Positions 13,508-25,540 of a DNA stretch of 64,000 nucleotides are shown one piece after another. The number at the start of each line of letters is the position of its first letter. Position 1 is the stretch's first letter. Source of the DNA: Archilochus colubris (taxonomy: Eukaryota > Chordata > Aves > Apodiformes > Trochilidae); assembly GCA_023079485.1 (NCBI GenBank), contig CM041090.1, forward strand, positions 38,032,874-38,096,873. The letters are read 5' to 3'. The notes beneath the pieces were generated by a model, which did not search any database, had not been told where the DNA came from, and saw only the letters and a list, made by a program, of their open reading frames with translations. A program made the position numbers and the translations under genes.

Positions 13508-15539
13508 AAGTGAGAAGTCTGCTCTCACTTCTCCTCTCTGACCATCTAGTTTTCTTTTTAGGAGATTTCCATGTTATTGAGGTGAATTCATACTGTTATC
13601 AGCACCTTTTCCAAAGCCTGTTTTAGAGGCTAAGCACAACACAAACCCTGAGATTTGTACCTAAAATCAGTATGGGTGGATACATTCAGTGGATAGAGGT
13701 CTAGGCATGTCCAACCCCTCACTGTTCTTGTGTTAAGGACAATATCCCACTTTTTTGTTGGATTTGTTCTTGAGGGAATCACACTGTGTTTCTCCCACCC
13801 CTTGGGCTCACCACCCATTTTCAGTCGTGTTTGCCAGTTGGTTTTCTCACAGTTTTGCCAAGAAGGAGCAGAAGCAAGGGGCAGGCTGGTCCTCACTGAG
13901 GGGAGGATGAGCAGCATGGGGCTGTTACCCAGCATTTGGCCAGGCAGCCTCAGGACTGGTGAGCTCCATGGTCACATTCTCCTGCCAAAGAGGAGGAGGC
14001 AGCTGGGAGCTCTGCCAGGGGGCTGGAATTTTGGGGGACAAAAAGCACATCCCCACTTTGAGGGAGGCAGACTTGATGTCTCAGTATCACTTGATTACTC
14101 TGCATTACCTTTGGATCTTTGGATGCTGGCTTGTGTGTTTACATGAAGAAGCCATTGCATAATTCTCATATCATGAACATTTTGGTTAGTTTTCTGCCTT
14201 CTTTTGGCTGGGGAAAAGATACCTGTTTGTCCTGCCTCCTTGGAGAAGGCTGTGGCTGTACCTTGCAAGGTTGACTTACAGACTCCTCTGTCTTTGGGAA
14301 GCTGCTTGCTGGTCTTGACACTGACACCGATCTCTTGAGCTCATAACAAGATGGAGTGTTGAAATATCAACTTTCAAAATAGTTCCTGCGAAACAACCCT
14401 CTCATCTCAGGTTGTTGCCTGGAGTTGTACTTCTGTGTGGGCTCCTCAGCTCCAGCAGCAAACGGGTTTGTTGTGCCTCAGGTTCAGACTCTGGAAGGAA
14501 AATCCATCAAAATTGCTGCTGGAGTTGTCTCCACAAGTTTCCCCTTCAGAGGGAGCCTAGTCCAAAGCAACCTGGAATTAAAGACATTTTTTCTTCCCTC
14601 CTAGGGTTTCTGAAAACCATGGATTAAATCTGTGATGAGCTAGTTTATAAATAGATTCTCTATTTTTAGAGCACCTTTCCCTGAGCAGATGAGTGGTGCT
14701 GGTGATAAAGGTACTGGTTCCTGTACATAGCAGTGGGGTTATTCCTATTTCTGCTGTTTAATATAAATATAGATGATCTCTGTTCAGAAAAAAACAGTGG
14801 AAGACATGTAGCTAAAATGCTGAATTTTGTGCAGCCCAGTGTGGTTGAGCTGCTTTGTTCTACACTCTTTGGGGTAAAAGCAAATAAAATGAGATGATAA
14901 ACAAAACCTGGTGTAAAAGATAAACAAGGATCACTAAGCCCATGCTATTTAAAGATTAAATATCTGCTGTTTTTAACATTACAAAACAAAGCCAGTTCCA
15001 AAATACAGGATAAAAGTGATAAAATAATTCAGGTATCTAAAACTAAACTAGCCTAAAGGGATCTTTAACGTTTTCTTTTGGTGTAATACAGACAAGGTAA
15101 AGGATATAAAAGCATTTGTATGAGTTAGGAGTAATTCTGCTGAAATCTTCAAACAAAATTTTCAGCTTAGACATAGGAAAAATAGGCATTTTTCAGCAAA
15201 TCTGATTTTTAGTGAGAACCAAACCCTTATCTTTCCGACTCTTGCAGATCCCTTTCCAATTCATAGTTATGCTCTGACCTCAAAAGCATCCTGTATTTTA
15301 AATATGTTTTTCCTTTTGCTTTAGAATTGCAGTTGCTCTGAGAGAAGAAAATCTTTATCTGTATTTGATATAAATACCAAAGTATAGATTTAGGAGACCA
15401 ATTTTAGGAATCCAGGCTTGAAATATTGATCAATGGGATTACATTCATATCAACAACAGCAAAGCCCCAAATCTGGGAAAAATAATAAAGCAGAAAGATC
15501 TTCTCAAAGATCCAACTCTTGCAAAAGCTGCCAAGGATT

Positions 15540-15850
15540 ACTGTAAGGCCATAATTAGTGACCATTGCTGCTGGGTTTCTAACTGCTGCAGGGGGAATAT
15601 TGATATAATCCTATTAGTGTGTTGCTCTCATTAATGTACTTATGTCAATTAGCTGAGCATTTCAGCAGAAAGGTGAATTTATGAAATGTTGTGTGGTGCT
15701 TTTTTTCATCCAACATGGATTTCCAGTGCAAAAATCAATTTTGAACAACCACCAAAGATCAAGGTCCACTAATGAATCTTATCTGACACTAATGTTGTCT
15801 AATTACATTAAAATGTCACAACTAATTTCATGACATCAGAGCTCCCCACT
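15540..15850. promoter_or_regulatory. Candidate conserved noncoding element, TAAT-rich
   Basis: Several homeodomain-type cores occur close together: ATAATTAG near 15551, CATTAATG near 15630, CAATTAGC near 15647, CTAATTACATTAA near 15798 and ACTAATTTC near 15821. No simple repeat or CR1 sequence is present. Clusters like this are common in vertebrate developmental enhancers, but such cores also arise by chance in AT-rich DNA. Conservation has not been tested, so this is a guess from composition only. Confidence 0.2.
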
Positions 15851-17494
15851 CCATAAACAAACACAAGTTTGGTGACATTTCTAAAGAATTGCATTTTCAA
15901 ACAGGAAAAAGGTGAACAGCTTTGCTAATTTTCTACATTTCTGTCATTTGCAACAAAGCACAAGAAAATCCAGGGTCTGACAGAACATCCACCAGTGTCT
16001 GAAACAATAATTTTTTGGGAAGCATTTAGAAGAACTGAATTATCTTCACTCCTTTCCTTCATTAAATACTAAGAAAGCCCTAGAAAACTGAGCAAAGAAG
16101 CTGCTCTTTGCCAACCTGTTTCTGGGTGTGCTGGTGTCTTGGGGCCAGCTCAAATCTGAAGCCAGATGATGCTCTCCTGGCTTAAGCACTGGACATCCTG
16201 GTGCCTGTGGTGTTTGCTCCATAGCTCCACATGGTCCATGCTCCTGCTCTGCCCCAGCCCCACCTGCCACCATCCAGAAAAAGGGGTCCAGGAAGGAGCA
16301 AAACTGGGATCTGCCCAGTCCCTTGCCTCTGAGCCTGTCAATGGGTGGAAAAGAAGAGGGACTGGGGCTGCAGCAAAGATGAAGGGAGGGTTTTCATCAC
16401 TCCCTACACTTAAACCTTGAAAAATGAGTTAAAATAAGACACCAAACCAACAGCTTTTCTGATAACAGGGGCAAAGAGAAGAGATCTTAACCTAATTCCC
16501 ACTGGGTTTGTTTTTTTCCCCTCAATGGCAAAAAACAGGAGATGTTTTCAGAGCTGCCAGAGCTGAAGCCTCTGTAAGAGACTGTGAGAGATGCAGCCAG
16601 TGACTAAGTTTGGATACAAAAGCATTTCTGATTGGTTTCCCACAAGAAGAAATTATGTTATAAAACCTGCTACTCGTTTTCCATTAAAGGAGTAATTTGG
16701 GAAACTGTCTCTTCTTGTGCTCTAACAAGGCAGCAGATGGGTCTGGGTAAGTTTTTCATGGTCCTGTTGATTTCACTGAAGTGATTTAATTTTAGTTCTC
16801 AACAGAGCAGATTAAAATATGGGAGATGCTACATAGCTTTCTGAAATGGTAGAAACCTGCCCCAAAGAAGTGCTGGCATCACTGAGAACACCTTTTTTTT
16901 CTTCTGTTAGCTCAGAGGTATCTGTTTCCTCACCACTGTCTCCTCTGACATCCTTTGGGTGGGCAGACCCTGGCCAAACACAGCCAAGAAGCAGACAAAG
17001 GAGGAACAGGTGACTCAGAGGTAAAGATGTGCAATGGAATTTTTTAATTTTATTTTTGAAACCTGTCCCCCCAGTGTGTGCTTGGTAAATAATTCATTGG
17101 TGTTATTTCCAAGCTCATATCCATTTTCACACAAATGCACTCTCAACTCCAGTGATAAAAAAAAAAAAAAAGAAAAAGGATGTTTTTCTGTTAGTTCCTC
17201 TTCAGTGCAGCCCTGAAGCTATAAACCAAATTGACTGCTAAATTTAGGCAAGAACACAGACTGGCCAAGTCATCTCAGAGTCCATAAATGTATTAATAAG
17301 AAAGATCAAGACAAGTAAGGAAAGAATCCCTGAGCTGCTGAGAAGCTTCTCCTTTTAATGGGTCAAGAATAGTTGGAAATATGTATTCTCCAGTTTACAT
17401 GTCTAGGTCTGGGTTTATTTTCTTAAATATGAAAAAAACTGCAGCGAGGAAGAACAACTGGCTGGGCAGCTCTGAGCAGGACTTCCCCACTGAG

Positions 17495-17660
17495 TCACAG
17501 ACTGGGTTGGGTTGGAAAGGGACTTAAAGATCACCTAATTCCAACCCCCCTTCCATGGGCAGGGCCACCTCCTACTAGACCAGCTTTCTCCAACCTGGCC
17601 CTGGACACTTCCTGGAAAGGGGAAGCCACAGCTTCTCTAGGCACTCTCCAGCCCAGTTCC
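17495..17660 (-). repeat. CR1 LINE 3'-end fragment, truncated
   Basis: The plus strand shows GTTGGGTTGGAAAGGGACTT, then GATCACCTAATTCCAACCCC, CATGGGCAGGGCCACCTCC and a diverged AGCCACAGCTTCTCTAGGCA block. This places the CR1 sense strand on minus. The octamer tail is reduced to TCACAGACTGG. The copy is short (about 165 bp) and stops where other copies continue, so it is strongly 5'-truncated. Confidence 0.9.
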
Positions 17661-19473
17661 ATGCCTTTTCTTCTACCCTTGGGACTCCTGTCTGGTTTTG
17701 GCAGGAGTGGGTAATATGCTCTTTTAAAAGAAGTATTTCCTACATATTACCTAGCAAAGGAGTCCCTAAGAACCTACTTGAAGCTTTAGCTGGTGCCTGG
17801 AGATTTTTTGCAAATCCGTTGTCGTGACTGATGCTTCATCTTATTACTCACACAATACCTAATCTTTTATCTCATACTTATGGAAGTGGATGGGTAATTT
17901 ATAATTTTTTCTGGATAAGAAAAGCAATCCGTAGCAAGAGCAAGTGATCTGTCTCCAATACTGCATCAGTGAGGATATGGACCATTGGAAGATCCATTGC
18001 ATAGCAAGGCAGGAAAAGAAAGAGGTAGGAGATGAATCAGAAATTTGTTCCCTTCACTGGAGGAGGAGACTGAAACTCATTTTTCCCGGGGAGAAGAGCA
18101 GGCAAGCAGCTCTCCTCAGAGCAGTTACTGGCATCATCTGTCTTACTGCTCTACTTCACAACTCTGCATTTCAGAGCACAGCATTGCAAGAACTTCTCTC
18201 CTGAAGAAGCTTGGAGGCTTCACCAGGCACTAGACACTCAACTTTGGCCTTGGGAAACATATCTCCTATTTCTCTCACAATCTTCCCGCCCCTAACAAAG
18301 CTACATCCAGGAGGGCCACAGATTTCATGCATCACACTTGGGAAAACAGCCTAAATAGTGTAGATCTTGTGTCCAGAAATTGGTCAGTGTTGGATAAGGG
18401 ACCAAGGCACGTGCTTAGAGGTACCTTTGTCTTCTCCCATCCACCCTGCCTCCTTCTCTCTCACCATCTCCTTTTATCATCATTTCTCTTCTCACATTCA
18501 TGCCTGAGGATCACTGTCACCTAAGGGCTCCTTTGGATTTGCAGTGGCAAATTCTGGCAACAGCTGCATCTGCAACAAGCATTATATTAACAACTGAAAA
18601 AGCCAAGAGAGAAGCCTGTAAAACAAGAATATGAGGGAGGAAATATGTCAGGTGAGAATGGAGGGGGTCTGTACTACCTTTCCTTGCTGGAGAGCCTGTT
18701 TTACTGCAGAAATGCACTTTTGCAAGAGTTGGTGAAGGCAAACAAGAATGGTCTGTGTGGTGCTACAGTGGATTTCTCTGGGGTTAGAGCTTGCACTCAG
18801 GAAAATAACAGCCTTTCAGTTATTTAGCAGGAAGATCCCACTTATTTCTACTTTGCCATAACTCTTGCATGTCCATCACCCTTGTGAGTCAGGGAAAGAA
18901 AGACAAGAACTTGGTTCTGTGCTTAAAGCATGAGGCCAAGGCTGGAGGACTGCCATGAACTTGGTCCTGTCACTAATGGCATGTACCTAAATCATCCCAT
19001 TTTCAGTATGAATCAGTGATTATGAAGATTACAGCTCAGATTAACTGATGCAACGGCTTGAATTCATAGCCAGTCCTCCAAGTCATAGCATGAATACAAC
19101 TCATCTTCTCCAGATGGCTTCAAAGAAACCATTTACCTGAGCAAAGGGAGCAGAACTGGACCCAAAACATCACACACAAGGATCAGTGGTTGCTCTACAA
19201 GGCCAAAAATCACTGCAAATTCACAGCACAAATGTGGGTGACAGACCACTGAGAAGAAATTAGCACATGCTGAACATCACTCTGAACAAAACCTTCTCCC
19301 CACAGCACACTGTACATGACAACCTCCCCTTTAGACCCTGCAGCCCACTCCAGCCTGCCCCAGATTTGTGCTCCTCTCACTGCACACTCTTCCAAAGGCT
19401 GAGGAGCACAGGAGACCAAGAGGCAAAACCCCTTTATTCAACACTGGTGTTGGCTGCCATGTGCACAAAGAAG
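17661..19473. other. Noncoding stretch
   Basis: I see no supported gene, RNA gene or recognisable repeat. Short overlapping open frames on both strands (60-86 codons) show no domain. Confidence 0.5.
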
Positions 19474-19578
19474 TCATAGAATCAACAGACTGGTTTGGAT
19501 GGGAAGGGACCTTAAAAACCATCCAGTTCCAACCCCACTGCATGGGCAGGGACATCTCCCACTAGACCAGGTTTCTCA
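19474..19578 (-). repeat. CR1 LINE 3'-terminal fragment
   Basis: This short CR1 tail runs in minus sense. The plus strand starts TCATAGAATCAACAGACTGG, which retains one copy of the terminal octamer. It continues GGGAAGGGACCTTAAAAACC, CCAGTTCCAACCCCACTGC and ATGGGCAGGGACATCTCCCA, and ends at ACTAGACCAGGTTTCTC. Only about 105 bp remain, which is a very short reverse-transcription product or a later truncation. Confidence 0.92.
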
Positions 19579-22500
19579 AAGGATAAAGTTGCTGCATTTC
19601 AGTTCCAGACTTCTGCCTTACACAGTAGGTTCTTTAACTCTTTTTTGCTGGCTCCAAAGAAGCAGTGGGAGTGTGACTAGATTTACACTTTGTTTGAGCT
19701 GGAAACCTCAGCTGAACAGGTAGATTATTTATGGGTGCTTGGTGCTTCTTGATCAGCCCCTGGGCATTTTCTCATGCCCCATATTTCAAAGTTTGGATGC
19801 CAACACCTCCCCGTGCCCATGTCTTCTCACTGCTTGCCCTCTCCTGGCTCTCCCTATTACTGCGTGTGTGCTGCTCCACTAAATGCTTGAATTTGCAATT
19901 TTTCCTCTCCTTCTCCTTCAGTGAGAAGCTGGGTTTCCAGAGGCAGAATTTTGTCTTTGCTTCACGGGACAGGAGGACCACCACCAGTGTGATGGTTGGA
20001 AATACATCAGCTCCCACTCCTGAACTACAAACCTGAAGTGGAAGATGATGGACATCATCAGGGTAGCACTCATGCTGCCCCCAGGAGACCAAATCTGTGG
20101 TCCATGGACCTGTTTCACAGAAGCTGATAGAGACTGACAAAACCTACAGCTCCTGGTGTCAGCAAAGCCTTTTGCTCTGGTGGGGAAGGGTTCCTGCTTA
20201 GAAACAGCTCCTTAAAGGGCTTTGGGATAATTTTTTTTTTTCCTTTAAATTACCCAAGTTCAGCACTTTGCTGAGCAAACAGGGACAGTCCCCTAGAAGC
20301 AATGACTGCCACCTATTTTCACCAGCAGCACTTCTCACATGTACTTGGCTATTCTTCTGAAATTGCTGTCTAATTTTCAGTATAAAGAGTGTCTAAGGGA
20401 CACACTTTCCATGATTGCAGCTCTATCACAAACCTGCAAGGAAAAAGAAGAGCTCTCATTGTTCCTTTAATTCCTTTGAACTTCTCTTTTCGGCTCCCCC
20501 AAAACACATACAAGGCAGAGAAGAAAAGCAATATTTTAAGAACTGCCCAGCATAAAGGTTGACAAGGATTTTCTTTCCATTTTTCTCATTTAAAGAAAAA
20601 AAAACAACAGAACACAAAACAAGTAAAGAATCATATTCCTGCAATTGGGACATTCACTAAATACAAGGTATTTTGGATCAGCTGTTGGAATAAAAACTGA
20701 AATTAAAATAAATATATTTCCAGGGTGCCTGATAGGTGTAAGCTAGGGATTTAGTGCAGTTCCAGCCTCGGAACAACACAGAGCTTCATAAATGTGACAC
20801 CCCCAAAATAACTGTAAAAATAAGCAGGGTAAACACTGCTGTTTCATTGACTTCTGCCACTGCAAATCTAGGCCAGATGCAGCCCTGGATTTCCAGTCAT
20901 TGAAGAAAGAGCCTCATACAAAGAAAATCTATTTTGCAAAATACACAAGTGGAAGAGGCTTGGAAGGTCACCAAACCTAAACAGTTAAAAGCAATTAAGT
21001 TGAACTGAAACAAACAGGCTTTAGAAAGAACGGTAAACACAGAAATGTTTCACTGAGCATTAAGGCAAACAAAGAGCATATAAGGTCTGGGATGCCTTTT
21101 AAAAGCTGTCTCATCCCAGCACAGACATGAGACATTGCACTGCACGAACTCCTGGCTTCACCCTGCCAAGCCAAGCACAAAAATTAAATAGTTTTCCCCT
21201 CTCTGTCCAAGCTTAAACGATGGCAAGATGGCCATCTGAAGCAAAAGGGGAAGAAATGTCCGTGTGGTATTAAGGGAGTTAATTATAGATGCAGATTAAA
21301 AGGCAAGACTGAGGGGTGGAAGAAAAGGAAAGAGTAACCTCCGGCACAGAGATACGGACATGCAGCAGTTGTCAGTCACCTAGCAACAAGTTTCCTATCC
21401 CTGCTGTGCTCTTTAATTCAGCAAATCTGCTCAGGATGTTGGGCTGTTCTCCTGACAAAACACATTATGTAGTAGACTAAAGGATACAAAAATCCACTGT
21501 ACACAACACTCTGCTCCCTATTGACCACTGATCCTTTCTCTCAACCCACAAAAGAGGCTTGCATAATGCTCTGAAAAGAGAAAAGTCTCAACAGAGAAAA
21601 CATTTGCTTGTAATTGAGATTGACTACATAATGAAAATGATGTTCTTTTTTAAATTCAGCTTGTTGAGGCCATGCTTTTTGTCTCCTGGCTCTCAAAACC
21701 CATCCCTGCTGGGAAAAGGGGCAAACATTGTACAAACTCAAACCTGTGGGTTTTTTCCCTTCTTTTCACTGGAAGCACACACACACACACACACGCATGC
21801 ACGCACATGCATTCTGTGGCTAAATGGGCAAGACAAGCTCCTGAAGACTTAACCAAGTTTGGGGAAAAAAAAAAAAAAGACAAATAAGGAAACTGTGGTG
21901 TGTTTCTGCAGTGGAGGGAAGCTGCCTTCCTCCTGAAGGGAAGCTGGGGTGCAGAGGGCAGGATATATTTTAGAACTTGTTTGGCTACCTGAGAGGTACC
22001 AGTGTGTGAGAGGAAGAGTGGTTTTATCTCTGAGTCTGTGCAGTAAGGGATAAGCAGACTCTGGAATGAGCTGAGCACCCACAGACACACACATCCCTAC
22101 CTCTGCACTAATGTCAGGACTGTGCTTTGAGATAAAGATCATCTAAATATGAAGAATGAACAAAAGGGGGGGGATAAAAAAGACGTAAGCCTTGGCTAAG
22201 TCTAAGATTTGGTCCATGGCAGAAGTTTGGGTGGAATGCCCCTCTCAGAGCACTGTTGTGGCTGCTACCACTAGGACAGCCAAGGGTGATGGACTTGGGG
22301 TGCTCTGTGTCTTCCTGAGATCCATTGGTCTTGTCTTGAGTCCAGACTCCAGTAGAAGGAGTGAAGCAGGTAAAGGAAGAGAAGCTACAGCCCCATCCAG
22401 CTCACATGTATGCCTACAGCAAACTCATCAGAAGAAAGCAAGCCCCTTGAAGAGTGATTTGAGCCCAGCAGACATGCTCAGCTCTTTGGGGAAGAAAGGG

Positions 22501-23292
22501 TTGGTTTATCTTTTCTGTAGAGCACCTAGTGGAGGGGAGGACCAGCAACCTGGGAGCTCCACAAGTGAAGATAACAGCAATAACACACAACAAACTTTTC
22601 CATCAGCATCAAACAGTTGACTCTGCAACTGTGCAATGCCATCTAAACCAGGGGTAGCCCCAGAGATGATGTGCAGTCCCTTCAGGAATAAGACTAATGA
22701 GCACATTGGAGAAGAGCACATTGTTATTTCTAAAACTGAGACTGCAGAGGAGAGAAACAGATCCCAATGAGTAATAGAGCACAGCACAGGTAAGGAGTGT
22801 CAGGAAAACTCAGTTTCTTTGGATAATAAAACAAGGTCTCTCATGTGTACTGGCAGAAGCCCCATCACTTCACTGCCTAAAACACTGATGCTGCAGGTTG
22901 GACAGCACCTTCCTCCCTGGACATCAGAACCCCCATCTCTTCATGCCCCACAGTATATTAAAAAAAAGTCCTGAAAGAAGGGAATGCAGCAGTGAGATTT
23001 CTTCCCCCTCAAAAGCTACCCAGAAGACTGAAAAACTTCTTGGTGCCCCAACTAAGAGTGGATGGAAAAGATGACAGTATAATGTGTAATGTGATGCTCA
23101 CAGAACATCATCACTTGGAGGATGTGGCAGGCCAGGATAAGACTGATGGGTACAATGCTTCATCCCATCAAAACAGACCCACTTGCATTTCACTCCAGTT
23201 CAGCTGTTTCCACCCTCTGCTCTCCTAGAGAGGGAAGGGTTGAAAGACAAAGGCCACCATTTACTCAGTGGATAAGCAGTGATAAAACATTT
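19579..23292. other. Noncoding stretch with CA microsatellite
   Basis: No supported gene. It holds a CA-repeat at about 21775-21811, an A-run at about 21866-21879 and a short G-run near 22167. Open frames at 22192-22620 (plus, 142 codons), 21656-22090 (minus, 144 codons, partly encoded by the CA repeat) and 19772-20140 (minus, 122 codons) have no recognisable domain and are not called. Confidence 0.5.
21775..21811. repeat. CA/GT microsatellite with alternating flank
   Basis: About ten CA dinucleotides are followed by an imperfect alternating purine-pyrimidine continuation (CGCATGCACGCACATGCAT). Such tracts are length-polymorphic in vertebrates and can adopt left-handed Z-DNA under supercoiling. 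Here it is simply a microsatellite in noncoding DNA. Confidence 0.93.
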
Positions 23293-23496
23293 TAGGCTGG
23301 ATGTTAGGAAACATTTTTTCACTGCGAGGGTTGTCAGGCATTGGAATGGTGGAGTCACCATCCCTGGAGGCATTTAAAAGGCATTTGGACCTGGTTCTTA
23401 AGGACATGGTTCAGTAGTTAGGTTATGGTGTTGGTCAAAAGTTGGACTGGATGATCTTTGAGGTCTCTTCCAACCTAAACATTCTGTGATTCTCTG
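23293..23496 (+). repeat. CR1 LINE 3'-terminal fragment
   Basis: This is a plus-sense CR1 3' end. It contains AGGCTGGATGTTAGGAAACA, then a CACTGCGAGGGTTGTCAGGC-type block, CATCCCTGGAGGCATTTAAA and GGACATGGTTCAGTAGTTAG, and GTTGGACTGGATGATCTTTG near the end. It terminates in CATTCTGTGATTCTCTG, a partly decayed octamer tail. The interior is of the 'ggacatggttta' type, which it shares with the copies at 29079 and 32572 and not with the other copies in this window. Confidence 0.94.
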
Positions 23497-24218
23497 TTGC
23501 CACCACTAAAGGGGAGAGATCTGGGAGATGTGGTCACAGTTCACCTGGTCCTCAGCTTTGCTCTGCTGAAGTGACCATCTGTGCCCATGATGGCTCTGTC
23601 CTTAGAGCCCAGCTTGTCATAGGGCCTGCTCTGAGCTGTAGGAAGCTGGGGAAGAAAATTCCCCATGGATGTATCTCAGTTGATAACTTACACCCAGATC
23701 CTGTTTGTTTGGGTTTTTTTCATGCTTGGCATGGCAGAGCCAGGGGCAATTGGTGGCTTTCCTTAGGGATCATCTCACAGAACAAGGATAATAGTGGAAT
23801 AATGCTTCCCTAATAAGAGATGGATGAAGCTGAGTTTCTGCTCTGGTTTATTGAAACATGTTTAACGAGTTCTCTTCCATGCCAATGCTTTTGCCAGCCC
23901 TTTGCATTGTTTTCTAAATGAGAAGTTGGGTTCTTCATTTCCTTTATGTTACAGCCATGGCTCTGATGATAAGAAGGCTTAATGCAAGCCGTAGTCACTC
24001 CAATGTGAATATACCACAGCCTGATAAAAAAAGAAAGGATTGGGAAGGGCTACCATGAGTGTGCTGTGCATCAGCAAGTGAGAAAAAGTCAAGTTTTTAA
24101 AGTTTCTCTTTTAAAAGGATTGTTCCTTTTGGAAAAAAAATTAGTTTTCAAATATTTCCTTCCCACTTTTAAACAAAACTGAAATTTGTTTCCAACCAGA
24201 AAATAAAAATTGTGAAGA

Positions 24219-24242
24219 TCAATCAATAATCAATCAATAAAT
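24219..24242. repeat. Short ATCA-type simple repeat
   Basis: Imperfect copies of ATCA/ATAATCA run for about 24 bp. It is a small low-complexity tract with no further structure. Confidence 0.7.
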
Positions 24243-24959
24243 ATGAGCTTAAGGGAATAAAATTGGGAATGATCAGAATATAATGTGCAACAGTAGAAAA
24301 GTGGGTTATGTGAAACCCCCAGAAACCCCAAATCATAGAAGATTTAGAGGGATGTCACGGAAAAAATATCAGAAGACATGAATAATTGTCATGCTAATGA
24401 AATACATCTTGCTATTTCCAGAAACAGTGTAGTGTTGTTTACTGTTTAAGACAGAATGTGCTGACAGATTTTGTAGGAATTACAAAGAAAATCCCCTGTG
24501 AAGGAGTTGGATCAGTCATAGAATATACAACAGCCCAAATTGCTGGAGGGAAAAAAATAAAGACAAATATTTAGGCTAAGCTGTAATTCTGGTTCTATAG
24601 AGTGAAGAGAACACCTGTAAGTGTTTACAGCCATTTCTGGAGCTTTGTAAATATGGTCAATAGGGTTATTTGGTTTAATCTACCTACAATAACAACCTGT
24701 GTAAATCCTGCCCTTGCTTAACTCTGTGTAGCTCCTCTCCTGCTGAGCCAGTGCCCCCCAGCTGCTGAACTGACCTTGTCTTCCACACACAGAAATTCTG
24801 CCAGGCAGGATATTTAATTTTCAGGTATAGCTTTTAGAAAAGCTTTACCTCAGCAAAGATAAAATTAAAGCAGACACTGGGGTCAATGAGGAATAGTTGG
24901 ATCACATCCCACCAAAAATAGGAAACGCGAGGGATTCTCCTGTTGATACTTTAAACTTC

Positions 24960-25460
24960 TGTCCGTGCAAGTTTTAATCAATTAAAATGCATTATCTACC
25001 CTCTTAACTTTCTCAGAAAGGATTATCTGACATTTACTATTCACCAGTTTTGCTGAAAAGGTTAATAGTTCACAGGCTGAAGTTAGAAGTAAACAGAATT
25101 GATCATTCCTAATGCTTTGGCTGAAATGGAGGGGCTTTGTGTTGACAGGCTAGGAGATGTAATGAGCCTCTAGTACATTCTTAAGGCTTGTTTCATTTGC
25201 TCTGTGAATGGGGAAAGTAAAATTATAGTCTATAGGTGTTTTCCATGGTTCTTTCATAAGCAGGCCTCCTGACACCAATTAAAGAGATTATGTCATCAAC
25301 TGAAAAGAAAGCTATAACCTTGTATGTTAATGCTGTGATTACTTAAGACAGGGTCACTGGACCCAATAGAACAGTGAATGACCTTGGTGAAATTAACTTC
25401 GGAGCTCAATTCCTAATTAACTGTTTTCAATGAAAGAATGTGTGATTTCAGGCTATTGGT
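24960..25460. promoter_or_regulatory. Candidate conserved noncoding element, TAAT-rich
   Basis: This stretch is repeat-free and contains several homeodomain-type cores: CAATTAAAATGC near 24979, CAATTAAAGAG near 25278, GTGATTACTTAAG near 25336 and CCTAATTAACTG near 25412. It also has a CAAAATATTC/GTCATC-rich background that differs from the nearby A-run-laden DNA. The character resembles vertebrate noncoding enhancers, but I cannot test conservation from one sequence. Confidence 0.2.
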
Positions 25461-25522
25461 CAAAATATTCACTTTTTTCTGTACAAGGACTTTGCCACCA
25501 GAAGTTTGTCTCCAGCAGCATT

Positions 25523-25540
25523 AAAAAAAAAAAAAAAAAA
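25523..25540. repeat. Poly-A run
   Basis: About eighteen A residues follow AGCAGCATT and precede GTTGGGGG. I see no retroposed gene body or target-site duplication upstream, so it is listed only as a homopolymer. Confidence 0.85.

Larger units (their letters stand above)
11273..17494. other. Noncoding stretch, poly-T and TAAT-rich segments
   Basis: No supported gene. It contains a long interrupted T-tract (13478-13507) and an A-run (about 17159-17171). The AT-rich segment at about 15540-15850 is treated separately. An open frame at 13730-14146 (138 codons, plus) has no recognisable domain, no nearby promoter or splice signals that I can support, and average composition, so it is not called. 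A bird pyrimidine-rich segment near 12700-13150 is unexplained but looks like degenerate low-information sequence. Confidence 0.45.

Noticed and set aside
13730..14146. 138-codon plus-strand open frame with good Gly/Leu content
   Set aside because: No recognisable domain. Overlapping open frames occur on the opposite strand and in another plus frame, as expected for locally GC-rich noncoding DNA.
21656..22090. 144-codon minus-strand open frame with a Cys/Val repeat
   Set aside because: The repeat is simply the translated CA microsatellite, with no other protein character.
22192..22620. 142-codon open frame rich in Ser/Asn/Gln at its end
   Set aside because: No domain, no conserved-looking motif and no exon signals; the polar end reflects local base composition.
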